A stretch of 64,000 bases of DNA, taken from NCBI GenBank assembly GCA_026874595.1, contig CM049312.1, positions 55,555,429 to 55,619,428 of the forward strand. Direction: 5' to 3'. Within the stretch, counting starts at the first letter, position 1; each line of letters opens with the position of its first letter. The translations under genes were made by a program, and so were the position numbers. The notes under the pieces are model-generated. The model saw nothing but the letters and a program-made list of their open reading frames with translations, did no database searches and was not told where the DNA came from. Below, in pieces: positions 34,921-45,339 of this stretch. Source of the stretch: Sipunculus nudus (lineage: Eukaryota; Annelida; Sipuncula; Golfingiida; Sipunculidae).

Positions 34921-37653
34921 TCACTCCAGTGGTTGGGTGGCCTTTACCAGTTTGCCTTGAAACTTCTGATATCGAGGTTTAAGCTCAGCACAAACAGGGC
35001 AAGAACTACACAACTTGCGAATGTCATCAACTGAGTAGGGGAGGTTACAGCATTTCACAAAATGAATCATTCTAGTCACTCCTGGATGACACAGAGATTT
35101 GTGGAGATGTTTCAATGTTTTCTCATCACTTGTAACCATGGAGCACTGAATGCGAGAGAAAGTATCAGGTGCTACATTCTTCTCTCCTGATCTGTACACA
35201 ATGTCATAACTGTAGCTTGCGAGTTCAATGCGCCACCTTTGGAGCTTTTCATTCTTGATCTTTCCTCTGTTCTGTTTGTCAAACATAAAACTGACAGATC
35301 TCTGATCAGTCACTAATTGGAAATGATTTCCAAGCAGGTAGTGTTTCCACTTTCTCAGTGCTTCCACGATAGCGTATGCCTCCTTTTCTACAGCTGGATG
35401 GCGGCGTTCAGAGGCATTCAGTGTTCTTGAGAAAAAGGCAACAGGTCTACCATTTTGATTGAGAGTAGCAGCAATCGCAAACTCAGAGGCATCTGTCTCT
35501 ACGACTAAGGGAACATCCCTATCAACTGTTACTACTACTGCTGAGCTTATGTCCTGTTTCAGGGCTCTGAATGCTTCAACAGCTTCCTTGGCTAGAGGGA
35601 ATGACTGAGATGAGACCAGTGGATGCACTTTAGTGGAGAAGTTTTGGATCCACTGAGCATAGTAAGAGAACATACCCAATACTCTCTCAAGTTCCTTTTT
35701 TGTTTGGGGAAGAGGAAGCTCAAGCAATGGTCTTAAACGTTCTGGGTCAGGTCTGTAACTGCCATGTGAGACTGTGTAGCCTAGGATGTTCAGTGTTTCT
35801 GTAGAATATACAGTCTTTGTTTCATTGAATTCTAGCTTCTTTTGATTTGCTACTTGCAAGAATTTCTGGAGATTGTCGTCATGTTCCTGCTGATTCATGC
35901 CACAAACAGTTACATTGTCAACATAAGCGTAGGTTATGCATTGCTTTTTTTCTGCTATTATTTTATCTATTGTCCGCTGAAACGCAGCCACACCGTTTGT
36001 CACACCAAATGGAATGCGAGTGAACTGATAGAGTTTCCCGTCTGCTTCAAAACCAGTGAAATGTTTCTCTTGTTCAAGGATAGGTACTTGGTGGTAGGCG
36101 CTCTTCAAGTCCAGGGTAGTGAAGATGCGGAACTGAGCGATATTTTCAATCATTTCATCGATTCTCGGAAGGGGGTATGCGTCAAGTTGAGTGAAACGAT
36201 TGATAGTCTGGGAATAATCAACCACCATCCTTTTTTTGTGTCTCTCATCCTTGGTAACCAAAACTTGGGCTCTCCAGGGTGACTCACTGTGTTCAATGAT
36301 TTTGTGTTCCAGCAACCTATTTACTTCCTGACGGATGAAGTTGCGGTCCTCCTCTGAGAAGCGTCTAGACTTCACAGCTATTGGGTGGCAGTCAGCTGTG
36401 AGGTGTTTAAAAAGTGGTGGTGCACTCACAGAAGCAGGGGTGACAGAGTTCAACCTGAGTGGGGGCCTTGATCCTCCGAACGCAACTTCTAAGGAGGAGT
36501 GTTGTCCAAGAAAGTCATGGCCTAGCAGCACTGGAGCACAGAGAGATTTAAGAACTAGGAGCTTTACTTGAGTATACTCCTGCCCTAGCAAACTAACGGT
36601 AACATAGCAGTATCCTTCAATATCTACATTGAGTGAGGAGTCAGCCATTTTCACTTTGCTGAGGCAAGTTATTAAGTCAATGTTCAGTTGATTCACCAGC
36701 TCAGTGTCTATATAGCTGTCAGAGCTTCCTGTATCTAGCAAAACAACAGTTTCATACTGACCGTTTACTTTGCACTTAACCAGTGTTCTCTGTAAATTAC
36801 TTGTTCCAGTTGTAGCAGTGACTGTTGCAAGTGTAGAAGGGACAATAGCTGACGCATTCTTACTTGGTGCAGACCTGCAAACTTTTGAGAAATGCCCCTT
36901 CTTTTGACATCGATGGCATACCTCATCTCGAGCAGGGCACCTACTCCGAGGATGCCGTGGGTTTCCACAGAAAAAACAGCTAGATTTGTTTGTGGCCGCT
37001 GCCATTAGATTGTCACTAGGACGGGAATCACATTCATCTGGAAACAAAGAACTTTCCTTGCCTGTGCTAAGTGGTTTGTTTATGGCGGCATTCAGCATGT
37101 AAGAGGACGAGTGATAAGTTGCACTTTGTTTTTGAGCACTCTCAAGTGATCTGGCTTGATCAAAAGCAGTCTGCAGTGTCAGAGTTGTGTTCTCTAGAAG
37201 CCTTTGGCGTATGGAATTAGACTGTAGTCCATTAATGAAGGCATCACGAATGTAGTCATTCCGGTTTTGATCTGCATCAACGGCCTGAAAATTACATTCT
37301 TTACTCCGTGACTTCAGAACTTGCATATATGCATCAAGGCTTTCAGTAGCCTCCTGGCGTCTAGTGGCAAGAACATGACGTGCAAATACCTCATTTTTAG
37401 GTTTCACGTATAGGGTGTTGAGCATTTTTATTGCGGCAGTATATGTTTCAGCCTCAGCAATAAAATCGAACACGTCAGCAGATATATAGTTTATAAGAGT
37501 TTTGAGTTTCATGATTTCGATGTCTGTCCCCTTTTCGGGTTTAATGACCCCAATAAAGTTTTCAAAAGTTCTGTAAAAGTGGGTCCATCGTTTGGCTGCT
37601 TCTGGGTGAGACGGGTCGATTTCAAACACTTGAGGACGTAGCAGGCGTTCCAT
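34921..37653 (-). CDS. Gag-protease-RT-RNase H-(partial integrase) polyprotein
   Basis: A 910-residue frame whose ATG (37653-37651) begins only 15 bases inside the 5' LTR, overlapping the primer-binding region by one base. Order of parts: gag-like alpha-helical region about 1-200; two CCHC knuckles C226-C239 and C246-C259; aspartic protease LLDTGSS with Asp307 and LLGHDFLG near 376-383; reverse transcriptase about 420-620 with TLDLKSAYHQV (Asp514), PFGVTNGVAAFQR and YVDN at 577-580; RNase H about 710-835 with Asp721, Glu758 and Asp783; then the HHCC zinc module (H851, H856, C885, C888) of integrase. YVDN replaces the usual YxDD, so the second catalytic-site Asp is Asn. Gag and pol are fused in one frame without a recoding site. 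The frame ends at TGA 34921-34923, inside integrase. A plus-strand frame at 35842-36282 is its antisense shadow. Confidence 0.95.
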   Translation of the reverse strand: MERLLRPQVFEIDPSHPEAAKRWTHFYRTFENFIGVIKPEKGTDIEIMKLKTLINYISADVFDFIAEAETYTAAIKMLNTLYVKPKNEVFARHVLATRRQEATESLDAYMQVLKSRSKECNFQAVDADQNRNDYIRDAFINGLQSNSIRQRLLENTTLTLQTAFDQARSLESAQKQSATYHSSSYMLNAAINKPLSTGKESSLFPDECDSRPSDNLMAAATNKSSCFFCGNPRHPRSRCPARDEVCHRCQKKGHFSKVCRSAPSKNASAIVPSTLATVTATTGTSNLQRTLVKCKVNGQYETVVLLDTGSSDSYIDTELVNQLNIDLITCLSKVKMADSSLNVDIEGYCYVTVSLLGQEYTQVKLLVLKSLCAPVLLGHDFLGQHSSLEVAFGGSRPPLRLNSVTPASVSAPPLFKHLTADCHPIAVKSRRFSEEDRNFIRQEVNRLLEHKIIEHSESPWRAQVLVTKDERHKKRMVVDYSQTINRFTQLDAYPLPRIDEMIENIAQFRIFTTLDLKSAYHQVPILEQEKHFTGFEADGKLYQFTRIPFGVTNGVAAFQRTIDKIIAEKKQCITYAYVDNVTVCGMNQQEHDDNLQKFLQVANQKKLEFNETKTVYSTETLNILGYTVSHGSYRPDPERLRPLLELPLPQTKKELERVLGMFSYYAQWIQNFSTKVHPLVSSQSFPLAKEAVEAFRALKQDISSAVVVTVDRDVPLVVETDASEFAIAATLNQNGRPVAFFSRTLNASERRHPAVEKEAYAIVEALRKWKHYLLGNHFQLVTDQRSVSFMFDKQNRGKIKNEKLQRWRIELASYSYDIVYRSGEKNVAPDTFSRIQCSMVTSDEKTLKHLHKSLCHPGVTRMIHFVKCCNLPYSVDDIRKLCSSCPVCAELKPRYQKFQGKLVKATQPLE

Positions 37654-37667
37654 TTCTGATGATTAAA
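37653..37667 (-). other. Candidate self-priming primer-binding site
   Basis: In the sense direction the 15 bases TTTAATCATCAGAAA start one base after the 5' LTR. They are perfectly complementary to TTTCTGATGATTAAA in the sense strand of the LTR (37742 down to 37728, and 33778 down to 33764). No TGG-starting tRNA-type site directly follows the LTR. This matches the arrangement by which Tf1 primes reverse transcription from its own RNA 5' end. The assignment is inferred. Confidence 0.65.
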
Positions 37668-37668
37668 T

Positions 37669-37853
37669 TGTGGTGATTGAGAAGTAACAAGGATAGCTCA
37701 AATTCACTCTTGAACCCTAGTGTAGGCTTTAATCATCAGAAAACTGAACATATGACCTACAAAGAAAGAAACAAAAACTACTACTACTACACATGCACAA
37801 GAAACAAAAAACTACAATGACTGCATAGAAATGAGTTCATACAGGTCACAACA
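37669..37853 (-). repeat. 5' LTR (in element sense), putative promoter
   Basis: 185 bases. In the sense direction a TCAGT initiator-like motif (37747-37743) lies just upstream of the 15-base segment complementary to the primer-binding site. Transcription from it would put that segment at about nucleotides 4-18 of the RNA. ATTAAA, a known variant poly(A) signal, overlaps the same segment. No TATA box is evident about 25-30 bases upstream. Confidence 0.9.
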
Positions 37854-38524
37854 ATGGAGTACATATATTCATATTCGCATTCAAATATATTTGCAAAGTA
37901 TTCTTATCCTGTCTGGTATTTATTCAGTTTCAGCAAAACAAAGTTCTTGAGAATCCAGAATTTACAAATTTCACAAATTGATCATAAGTATGATCATAAT
38001 GATCAGAAGTACCTGGTTTTATGGCTTTAATTTATATTTAAACATAAAACTATTATTCACTTTGGACTACTTTCACATCAATCTAAGCACTAGACATAGC
38101 AAAAGTCTTATGACAATTATCAACATTACAGAAATCATAACGAGAACTTGTCTAAGATCTGATTTTTTATCATATTTAAATATTTTTATTTTAAAAAATG
38201 TAAAAAAAAATTAAAAGCAATCTCAGCTATGAAACCATTATAAGAATAAAAAATAACTCAAGCATAAGAACACCCTATAAATTGTACAAGGAGAAAACTA
38301 GAGATGGGCAAGTTTAATTTTATTAACATAAATTGAGGAACCAGCAATACAGATTTTGATTATTTACATAGTCTTGTGACAGCTGATACAGCCACGAGTC
38401 TTAATATTATAAGTGAAACATATTGACATATTTAATCAGTACTTGTCTGAGTAAAATTTTAAAATTTTGACATATTTTATTTATTTTTTTTTATTTTAAA
38501 ATAACTATAAATTAACAAGCTGAA

Positions 38525-38810
38525 ACACTTAGATCGCATGGATCACAATATGGGCTGGTCAAGTTTAGGATCACAATCTTGACTGGACAGATGTTAGATC
38601 TGTCCAGTCCAGATTGCGATCCTGAAGCAAGAAAGACAAGATCGCAATCTGGGCTGGACTAAACTGCGATCGCAATATAGGCTGGACGGATCTAAGATCT
38701 GGCCAGCCTGGAATGCGATCGCAGTTTGGGCTGGCCTGAACTGCGATCACAATTTGGGCTGGACAGATCTAAGATCCGTCCAGATTGCAATCTGGGCCTT
38801 GACATATACA
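38525..38810 (-). repeat. Right terminal inverted repeat
   Basis: Inverted counterpart of 32634-32925, with the same GATCTAAGATC/GATCTTAGATC and GCGATCGC modules and the outer end 'ccttgacatataca'. Scattered differences from the left repeat suggest the two ends have diverged since insertion. Confidence 0.85.
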
Positions 38811-40050
38811 CTGGGATTGTGTAATCAGAAGGTTCCAGGGCTTTCTCCGAGATTTAGACTCTACAGCAGCGAGCCATACTTACGCACCTTTGGTGGTCAC
38901 ATGCAAAGCTCTTAGCTCTGTAGACTCTAACTGTTAATTGTATCTGAGCTGTTCTTTACTAACAAAGGACATGGATAAGACACAATGTCTTCATAAAAAA
39001 AATGGGGCCTACCTTGTTATTTTACATCTACTAGCTAAAGTTAAGATTATCTCTTGAACCTGTAGTAAAATTCAGCCAGAAAAAAAATGCCACAGAACAC
39101 AGTCATTTTGTTTATATTCATGTGTTTATAACTTGTTGGGGGCCCACAAAAATAATCCAGATACTTTCAATATGGACATCTTTCAGCAATTCAGATGACC
39201 TAGAGTTTTTAAAATGGGGTTTTGCAACTTGTCACCTTTCAGCTCCTGTACATATGCAACCAACAACCATCGGTCACATGGTTTTTCTGTTTGTCAACAT
39301 CCATGCATGTACCATGTTTTCCAACAGCTTGTAGATAAACATGCAAGCTCATGCATCGGTTGTAGGGATATTATCACATGGGGGCAGTAATGTTATGCTA
39401 TATTGTTGACCTTTAAGAGAGAACCTCAGTTTATATTTTGAACAGCACACTTACAGCTACACAGTTTTACAATACAGATACTATTTCTTCACTTAGAGGT
39501 TATTCCCCAGTTGCCTGTCCTTTGACAATATTATAAAAATCTCCCATAGCAGGAATGATCATGTACAGGTCATTAATGTGTATGCAAAGTAAGCCAGAAA
39601 TTACATTGATTATACACATATGTCAGGTGTATCTCTGGCTTTAAACATAATACAGAGTATGACAGATAAATGTTTACATATGCTGTCTACATGGACAGTA
39701 TGCTCTCAGTGCAGATGTTATACAGCTGGTGATGAAAAGAGTAAACATACTGCTCAAATATGAAACTACATTTTATCCTATACACATGTTGTTTTTTTGT
39801 GTTTTGAACCAAGAGCTGACACTGGATGCCGGTTATGTAAATGGCTGATGATGATGATAATGGTATATACTATTCCGAGTATGTAAATCCTCTTAGATTG
39901 TAAATCTGGTCTCTCAGTTTTATTTGTCTCCTGTGTCACAGTAAAACACAAGTTAAGGTGGTGGAATTGCCATAATAATATAGAACTTAAAGATAAAGTC
40001 TAGAGCACAGAGCAGAGACCTCAGATTACATAGCTCATCCCAAATGTTAT
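38811..40050. other. Unique sequence with an old TTAA-MITE remnant
   Basis: 39094-39416 keeps blocks of the 16339 MITE family ('tttgttt(a)tat...gtgtttataa', 'ggggcccacaaaaataat', 'gggttttgcaacttgtcacct') at low identity, without ends. Nothing else was recognised. Confidence 0.5.
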
Positions 40051-40190
40051 TTCAGAGGCAAAACCTGTAAGGCCAAAAAAAATAATAGGTATGGTTATTA
40101 GGCACCACCCACATCAATTTTTCAGAGGCAAAACCTGTAAGGCCAAAAAAAATAATAGGTATGGTTATTAGGCACCACCCACATCAATTT
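40051..40190 (+). repeat. Perfect 70-bp tandem duplication
   Basis: The unit 'ttcagaggcaaaacctgtaa...cacccacatcaattt' occurs at 40051-40120 and identically at 40121-40190. A very recent duplication or an assembly artefact. Confidence 0.95.
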
Positions 40191-42296
40191 TAACCCCTTG
40201 CATCAAAAATTTTTCTTTTTCTTTTTATCTTTCAAAAAGATAAATAATACAATTTATGTAAGGCGTTTACCTGTTTAGCCAAAAAATTGTTATTATCATG
40301 CGTTTTCCCCTGATCATATGACATTTTTATCGAAACATACAGAAAAAGGTAAAAAATAAATTACCGCCTGACAGCACTGATTTCTGAAAAAAAGGGCCTG
40401 AGAACCAGACTTTTTTTGCCCAATGGTCCTGCATTCTTGTAGATTCCTGAGTAAAATTGGCTGATATAGACTAAAGTTTTCTGAAGTGACATAAACTCTT
40501 TCTTTTGTAAAGAAGTCTTCAGTATTTAATGTTTACACAAAATGTTGGATAAATGCAAGAATTGACTGGTTGCAAGTAACACATATTTGCCTGAGATATG
40601 ACAGACTGTTTATATTATCTCTGTCATCATCATAAGGTTTGTGTCATTGTGGTCCAGGGTTCTGCAGAAATAATCCATATGCCCGTGCCCAACTATTACT
40701 GATCAATGAAAGACACATTAAGTATCATCTGCTTGGTAATAGTCTTATCTGGTGTTTGTAAAGGCTGGTGCCATAAAGGTGTCATACAGGTGACTGATTA
40801 ATGTTCAAATATAGAAGGGGCCAACCACTGATCATAATGGGAATTTATTGCAAAAATAAAACCTTCACAAAGAAGATGGCCCATCTACACAAGTGACCAG
40901 TCCTTTATACAGCAGTCTTATTGGCATCTCATGTACAAATATTATCCATTCATTAAGCATCACGTTGAAAGGCAAGAGGAAGATACTAATTGCCAATAAA
41001 GAAAAACATCTTTTATGTTCCCTGTAAGTCAAGGATTGATACTGTAAATGTGATAGATGTTAAATAGTATCTCTGAATAATGAATGAAATAATTGACATC
41101 TGTGGAACGGGGGACATTGATTTGGGTTTGTCTGACTTCTTCTGTTTGGCTGTATGTCCGTCCATCAGGTTTTCATTTCCATGTGATAACTTCCCTTAAT
41201 ATTATCCAATTTCATTTAAATTTGGGTCAGTGATTGCTCTTATGCATACCTTGGTTGGAATTGGTTTTTTATCATCACCAGCTCCAAAACAAACTAAAAT
41301 GTTTCCTTTTGTTCCCAGTTCACAAAAAAAATTATGACATGTGAAGACATCTTCAGGGGACAATAAAAACTAAAACACAGGCATTATGACATGTGGAGAC
41401 ATCTTCAGGGGAAAACAAAAACCAAAACATGTTGAGAAGGCAAGCATAGATAACAAGAGGCAGAAGCAGGGGACATAAATTCCACAAATTTGCTTGTTTG
41501 TGTTTAAATATACCTAATTAAGGTTTCTGGATGACAAATTCACAGAAAATTGAACCCTAGTGAAACCCTGAAAAATAAAAAAATCATGATGAAAATTTCA
41601 CCTCGTGAATATACAGTCAACCACAGAATATCAGCCAATGAAAGATGACCAATTTGAAAATTGATATGTCTCTGCTGAGAAATGATTGCTCTGACAAGAA
41701 TACATACAATTATCAGTGGCTTATCAGGATATTTCAAGTACAGTTGAAACACATAGCCTTTTCAAGCAATTGTATTTATTGTTGATTTGCAGTTATTTTA
41801 CTGCCAGGAGTAACATTATTTAAAAAAAATAACTTAGCTGCCAGGCTTAAAGTTATATTAAAATATAAAAATCACAGACAATTGTCAGAAAACTATCAAT
41901 AGTTTATTGATATATAAACAGGTTCATGCAGATTATCACTGTTTACATTCTTATTGGTATTCAGTCTTTATAATATTGAAAATTTATCACCCAACGCAGG
42001 CTGAAACTGATATTAAAATCTCTTCTGATAGCCAGCCCTGCTGATCGTTGTCTGGGTCAGCTGACTGTCGGTCATCTTGATCTATAGTGATTGCTCTGTG
42101 TGCATGGCATCTTTCATTCTGTCTGGTGCTTTTCTGTTTTGACAGATAAGTCCAGTTATATTCCTGTAGAAATATTGATTGAACTTGGTTGTTGTGTTTA
42201 TAAAGTTTCACTTCAGGATATTGTGCTGATATCTACCACATGCTGTCACTAGCCATTTTATGCATCATATTCATAATTAACTATAAAGGTGTTTAC
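40191..42296. other. Unique AT-rich sequence
   Basis: Includes a 52-bp diverged tandem duplication at 41331-41430 ('attatgacatgtgaagacat'/'attatgacatgtggagacat'). No coding evidence. Confidence 0.5.
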
Positions 42297-42627
42297 TGGC
42301 TTCCAGGGTCTAGAGGTAGAGCACAAGGCTCTCAACTGGGCGATTGTGAGAGGCAGTTAGATTTTTCATGGTTGGCCCTAGACCTAGGGTATTAAGCTCT
42401 ATAGGCTTTATTGCATGGAAACCCCACAGTTGTGTTTTTCTCACAAATGAGTGCGCCTTTCAGGGGTTCCTCAGTGTTACACAACCAAGACCCCCACATG
42501 CCGGTTGATGATCATTAGTTGCCACCCTGTCATTAAACTCGAAATCGGAACTGAATTCTGCTGATGTACATAGTACTTAGTAAAGCCAACATTAAAAATG
42601 GAGACTGTTACTTTCACAAAAAAAAAT
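42297..42627 (+). repeat. SINE-A copy, diverged
   Basis: The tRNA-like head 'ctggcttccagggtctagag' aligns with 53049 onward. The body has 'tttttcatggttggcc', 'tcacaaatgagtgcgccttt', 'gctgatgtacatagta' and an A-run at the end. Extensive substitution and small indels mark it as old. Confidence 0.75.
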
Positions 42628-44220
42628 TATTTTACTGTCACACTTTAAATAAGTAAACAAGTATATGTGACATACACTCGAACAACCATTGTGTAACATG
42701 ATCACAATAACCACCACAGATCATAAATGTGTAAGAAATACCAAATTTGATAGGTCACATATCAAGGGGTACAGGCTCTACATATTTGCCAATTTTTACC
42801 TGAGTTGAATTAAAATGCTGTATAATAAAATTGTAAAATGTATAATTTTGTTGCTTTAAATGTATTTTCTAAAAATAGATTATAAAAAATTATGGCCTCA
42901 TGTGCCACCCTTGGTGCGAAGAGGATAGGTAGGTAGGTAGATTATAGAAATACTATACAAAACAGTTTAGATAACATTGATACATACAGAGTAAGCATAC
43001 TGAATGATCAACATATCAACTCACTGCAGAACTGGGTATCTCAGGGCAGCTAAAAAAATTGCCTTATTTTAAAAATGTTATTCTGTTGCAGAGTTCACAT
43101 AGGTTTTTTGTGGAGGGTTAACCTGTATATACTTCCATGACACAACACTACCAGTAATGTACTAAAAGGCCCATAAAAGTCAATATCTGTTATGTTCATT
43201 TAATTTGTCTTAACTGAACAAGTTGCCGTGCAGCATCAATGGACAGATTATTCTGACCTTTAGTAAAAAAGAGTAACAACTTGTTAAACATTGAATTAAT
43301 TCGGTTAGACACACTTAGTGTGGCTTGGACAGGTATTTTTTTGCGAGATTTAAGAGAACATTTCAAGGTTTTGTTGAACTTGATCAGAACGTGCTAGGGA
43401 TTCGAAGCAGGCGGTTACATTATAGATCATGCTTTGTCTTGTTGATAATAGAAAACTGAGAAATTATCAGAAACAAATGGAAGAATTCATCATGCATACA
43501 TTACATGTGTAATTCATTATGTTTACACAAAATCATGACATGTTTTAAAGCATGATCAGACATTAATTGGCCATTGTGGTGGGTATTCCCTAATTCTTCT
43601 AGGGCCCAAGCTCCCTGTGAGAGACCTGGAGAAAATCAATGATGCAACCATGTCACTGTGACATCCAGTACCATACATCTTCGAACAGCCATACAGTCTG
43701 TATCTGTGTGGAGAGAGATTTGCCCTGGCATGCAAGGAGAGTGATAGTGTACCCAGTGACCTGTACCCATAATCCTCCAGTATTCATGTAAAGATCACAG
43801 GGTCTTTTTGAGATTATTATAAATTTTTTATCTCAGAGTGTGATGAGCTTTTCTTTAATTTTGACCAGTTTGATCTTTACCAAATCATGAATTCTGGATG
43901 AAAAGAGGAATTAATAATAAAACTATCATTTATCGCTTGTTTTTGCTTTATTGCAAAAGCTGCTTCGTCTTCAGCATATAGGTATTGGATCTTTTTATTT
44001 ATTCAAATAAAGACATTAATAATGTATGTGCATGCACAGTATTGTGTTATATGATCTAGTCAGAATAACAAACCAGTGTTGTCTCCCATAGAGAACCTTT
44101 TATACAGAGAACAAGCTGTATTTAAGAAGATATATTAGCTGGGTTAAAGGAAATTACATTGATATATACTCCTTTTTACACAGTATTTCTTTTAGACTTT
44201 ACATTGACTATACACTAAGA
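42628..44220. other. Unique sequence
   Basis: Contains a short (taggtaggtagg) run near 42926 and the weak exon candidate at 43603-43772. No other feature. Confidence 0.5.
43603..43772 (+). pseudogene. Possible degenerate terminal exon
   Basis: A pyrimidine-rich tract and AG ('taattcttctag') precede a frame that reads 'PKLPVRDLEKINDATMSL', then a TGA at 43659-43661. It continues in the same frame with residues such as 'YIFEQPYSLYLCGERFALA' to a TAA at 43770-43772. The residue mix looks more protein-like than its surroundings, but the frame is broken and I recognise no family. It could be a decayed exon or chance. Confidence 0.2.
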
Positions 44221-44480
44221 ATGGGACATAGCCCAGTGGTTAACGAGTTAGGCTTCAGGAATTGAAGGTCCCTTGTTTATTCCTTGCCTTTGCCTCATAG
44301 GCAAAAGTTGGAAATCTCAATAGAAACAATGCATTATTAGCACAATTAATGGCTTCTGGATAAACTTGTAATACAGACAACTATTACTTATGATACAGGA
44401 TTATCTTTTGGCTACCCTACCCATGCACTGTCTAGAGACAGTGTCTTCCAACAAGCCATGGACCTGCCCTAAAGAAAAAT
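44221..44480 (+). repeat. SINE-B copy, diverged
   Basis: An A-box-like 'cagtggttaacgagtt' is followed by the 'gaattgaaggtccc' block. Its B box has decayed. The 3' body 'cccatgcactgtctagagacag' and 'caacaagccatggacctgccc' parallels the copy at 21285. Confidence 0.65.
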
Positions 44481-45339
44481 GACTACACTGAGCACATTTC
44501 TTCCAGAATTCACAAAATGATCTTAAAATTAGTGTTTTAATTGACCACATTCTTCCTACCAGTATGTTCTCTAACAAATTTTATTCCAGTATCTTTTATA
44601 TATGATTGAAGATAAATAACGTGGTAAATTAGTCTGTATAATGTCCTGCTTTAATTCACAATGACAGGCATGGCCAACCTAGCACATTATTTGGCCCTCT
44701 TTTCCAGCTATTTAACACCCTCTTTGCAGCCAGTTGCCACCAAGCTCTCTTTGTAGATAGATTAATGCCTTAGGAGTATATTTATGCCCCCGCCACAAAG
44801 TGGCCGGGGCATATAGTTTTACCCATGTCCGTCATTCCGTCCTTCCGTCATTCCGAAATCAAACAGTTGTACGGATTTTTTTTCGCAATGCCTGCAGATA
44901 TTGGCCTGATTTTTGGTGTGTGGGCAGATATAGACCAGTTACAGATCGAGTTCGCGTTTCGTCCCGGTTGACCTACTTTTGACCGTTTTACGGCTCCTAA
45001 ACTTAGAAAATTTCATGAAAAATAGAAATTTCATGACAAATACACATGTACGGACTTTTTTTCGCAATGCCTGCAGATATTGGCCTGATTTTTTGTGTGT
45101 GGGCAGAAAATGACCAGTTACAGATCGAGTTGGTGTTTCGTCCCGGTTGACCTACTTTTGACTGTTTTACGGCTCCTGAACATAGAAAATTTCATGAAAA
45201 ATATGAAATTTCATGACAAATACACATGTACGGACTTTTTTTCGCAATGCCTGCAGATATTGGCCTGATTTTTGGTGTGTTGGCAGATATTGACCAGTTA
45301 CAGATCGAGTTCGCGTTTTGTCCTAGTTGACCTACTTTT

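Larger units (their letters stand above)
33705..37853 (-). mobile_element. Ty3/gypsy-type LTR retrotransposon, near-complete, defective ORF
   Basis: Two 185-bp direct LTRs (33705-33889 and 37669-37853) bound a 3.8 kb interior read on the minus strand. ATGGA flanks the element on both sides (33700-33704 and 37854-37858). LTR ends are TGTTG...CACA in the sense direction. The domain order gag, CCHC, protease, RT, RNase H, integrase is that of Ty3/gypsy (Metaviridae). It carries one in-frame stop and one frameshift, so this copy cannot make its full polyprotein in one frame. The LTRs differ at one base (a/t at 33759 versus 37723), which indicates recent insertion. No envelope-like ORF is present. 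Confidence 0.95.
33092..38200 (-). mobile_element. Reversed Helentron F6-type 3' segment, split by the LTR element
   Basis: Both flanks of the LTR element (33092-33704 and 37854 to about 38200) match the reverse complement of 60600-61369, the 3' third of Helentron copy B. Matching blocks include 'acagggaagaggattgatgtc', 'gacttggccatataactt', 'gtacatat(a)ttcatattcg', 'acctggttttatggctttaa' and 'cactttggactactttcaca'. The left limit 'aacaaggaaaccatgggt' corresponds to the F6 3' terminus. The family therefore either inserted into, or was captured by, the TIR element. Confidence 0.7.
32634..38810. mobile_element. Large TIR-bordered element with nested insertions
   Basis: Ends in inverted repeats of about 285 bases, starting 'tgtatatgtcaagg' at the left and closing 'ccttgacatataca' at the right. 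CTG flanks both sides (32631-32633 and 38811-38813), a possible 3-bp target duplication. Without the LTR retrotransposon and its extra target copy, it would be about 2.0 kb. No transposase frame is present, so it is non-autonomous. The interior includes reversed Helentron F6-type DNA. The superfamily cannot be assigned. A 3-bp duplication would fit PIF/Harbinger, but the termini do not settle it. Confidence 0.75.

Noticed and set aside
35842-36571. Plus-strand frames of 146 and 78 codons
   Set aside because: Antisense shadows of the retrotransposon protease/RT frame.
33705-37853. Possibility of an endogenous retrovirus with an envelope gene
   Set aside because: The integrase C-terminal frame ends about 150 bases before the 3' LTR, leaving no room for an envelope gene.
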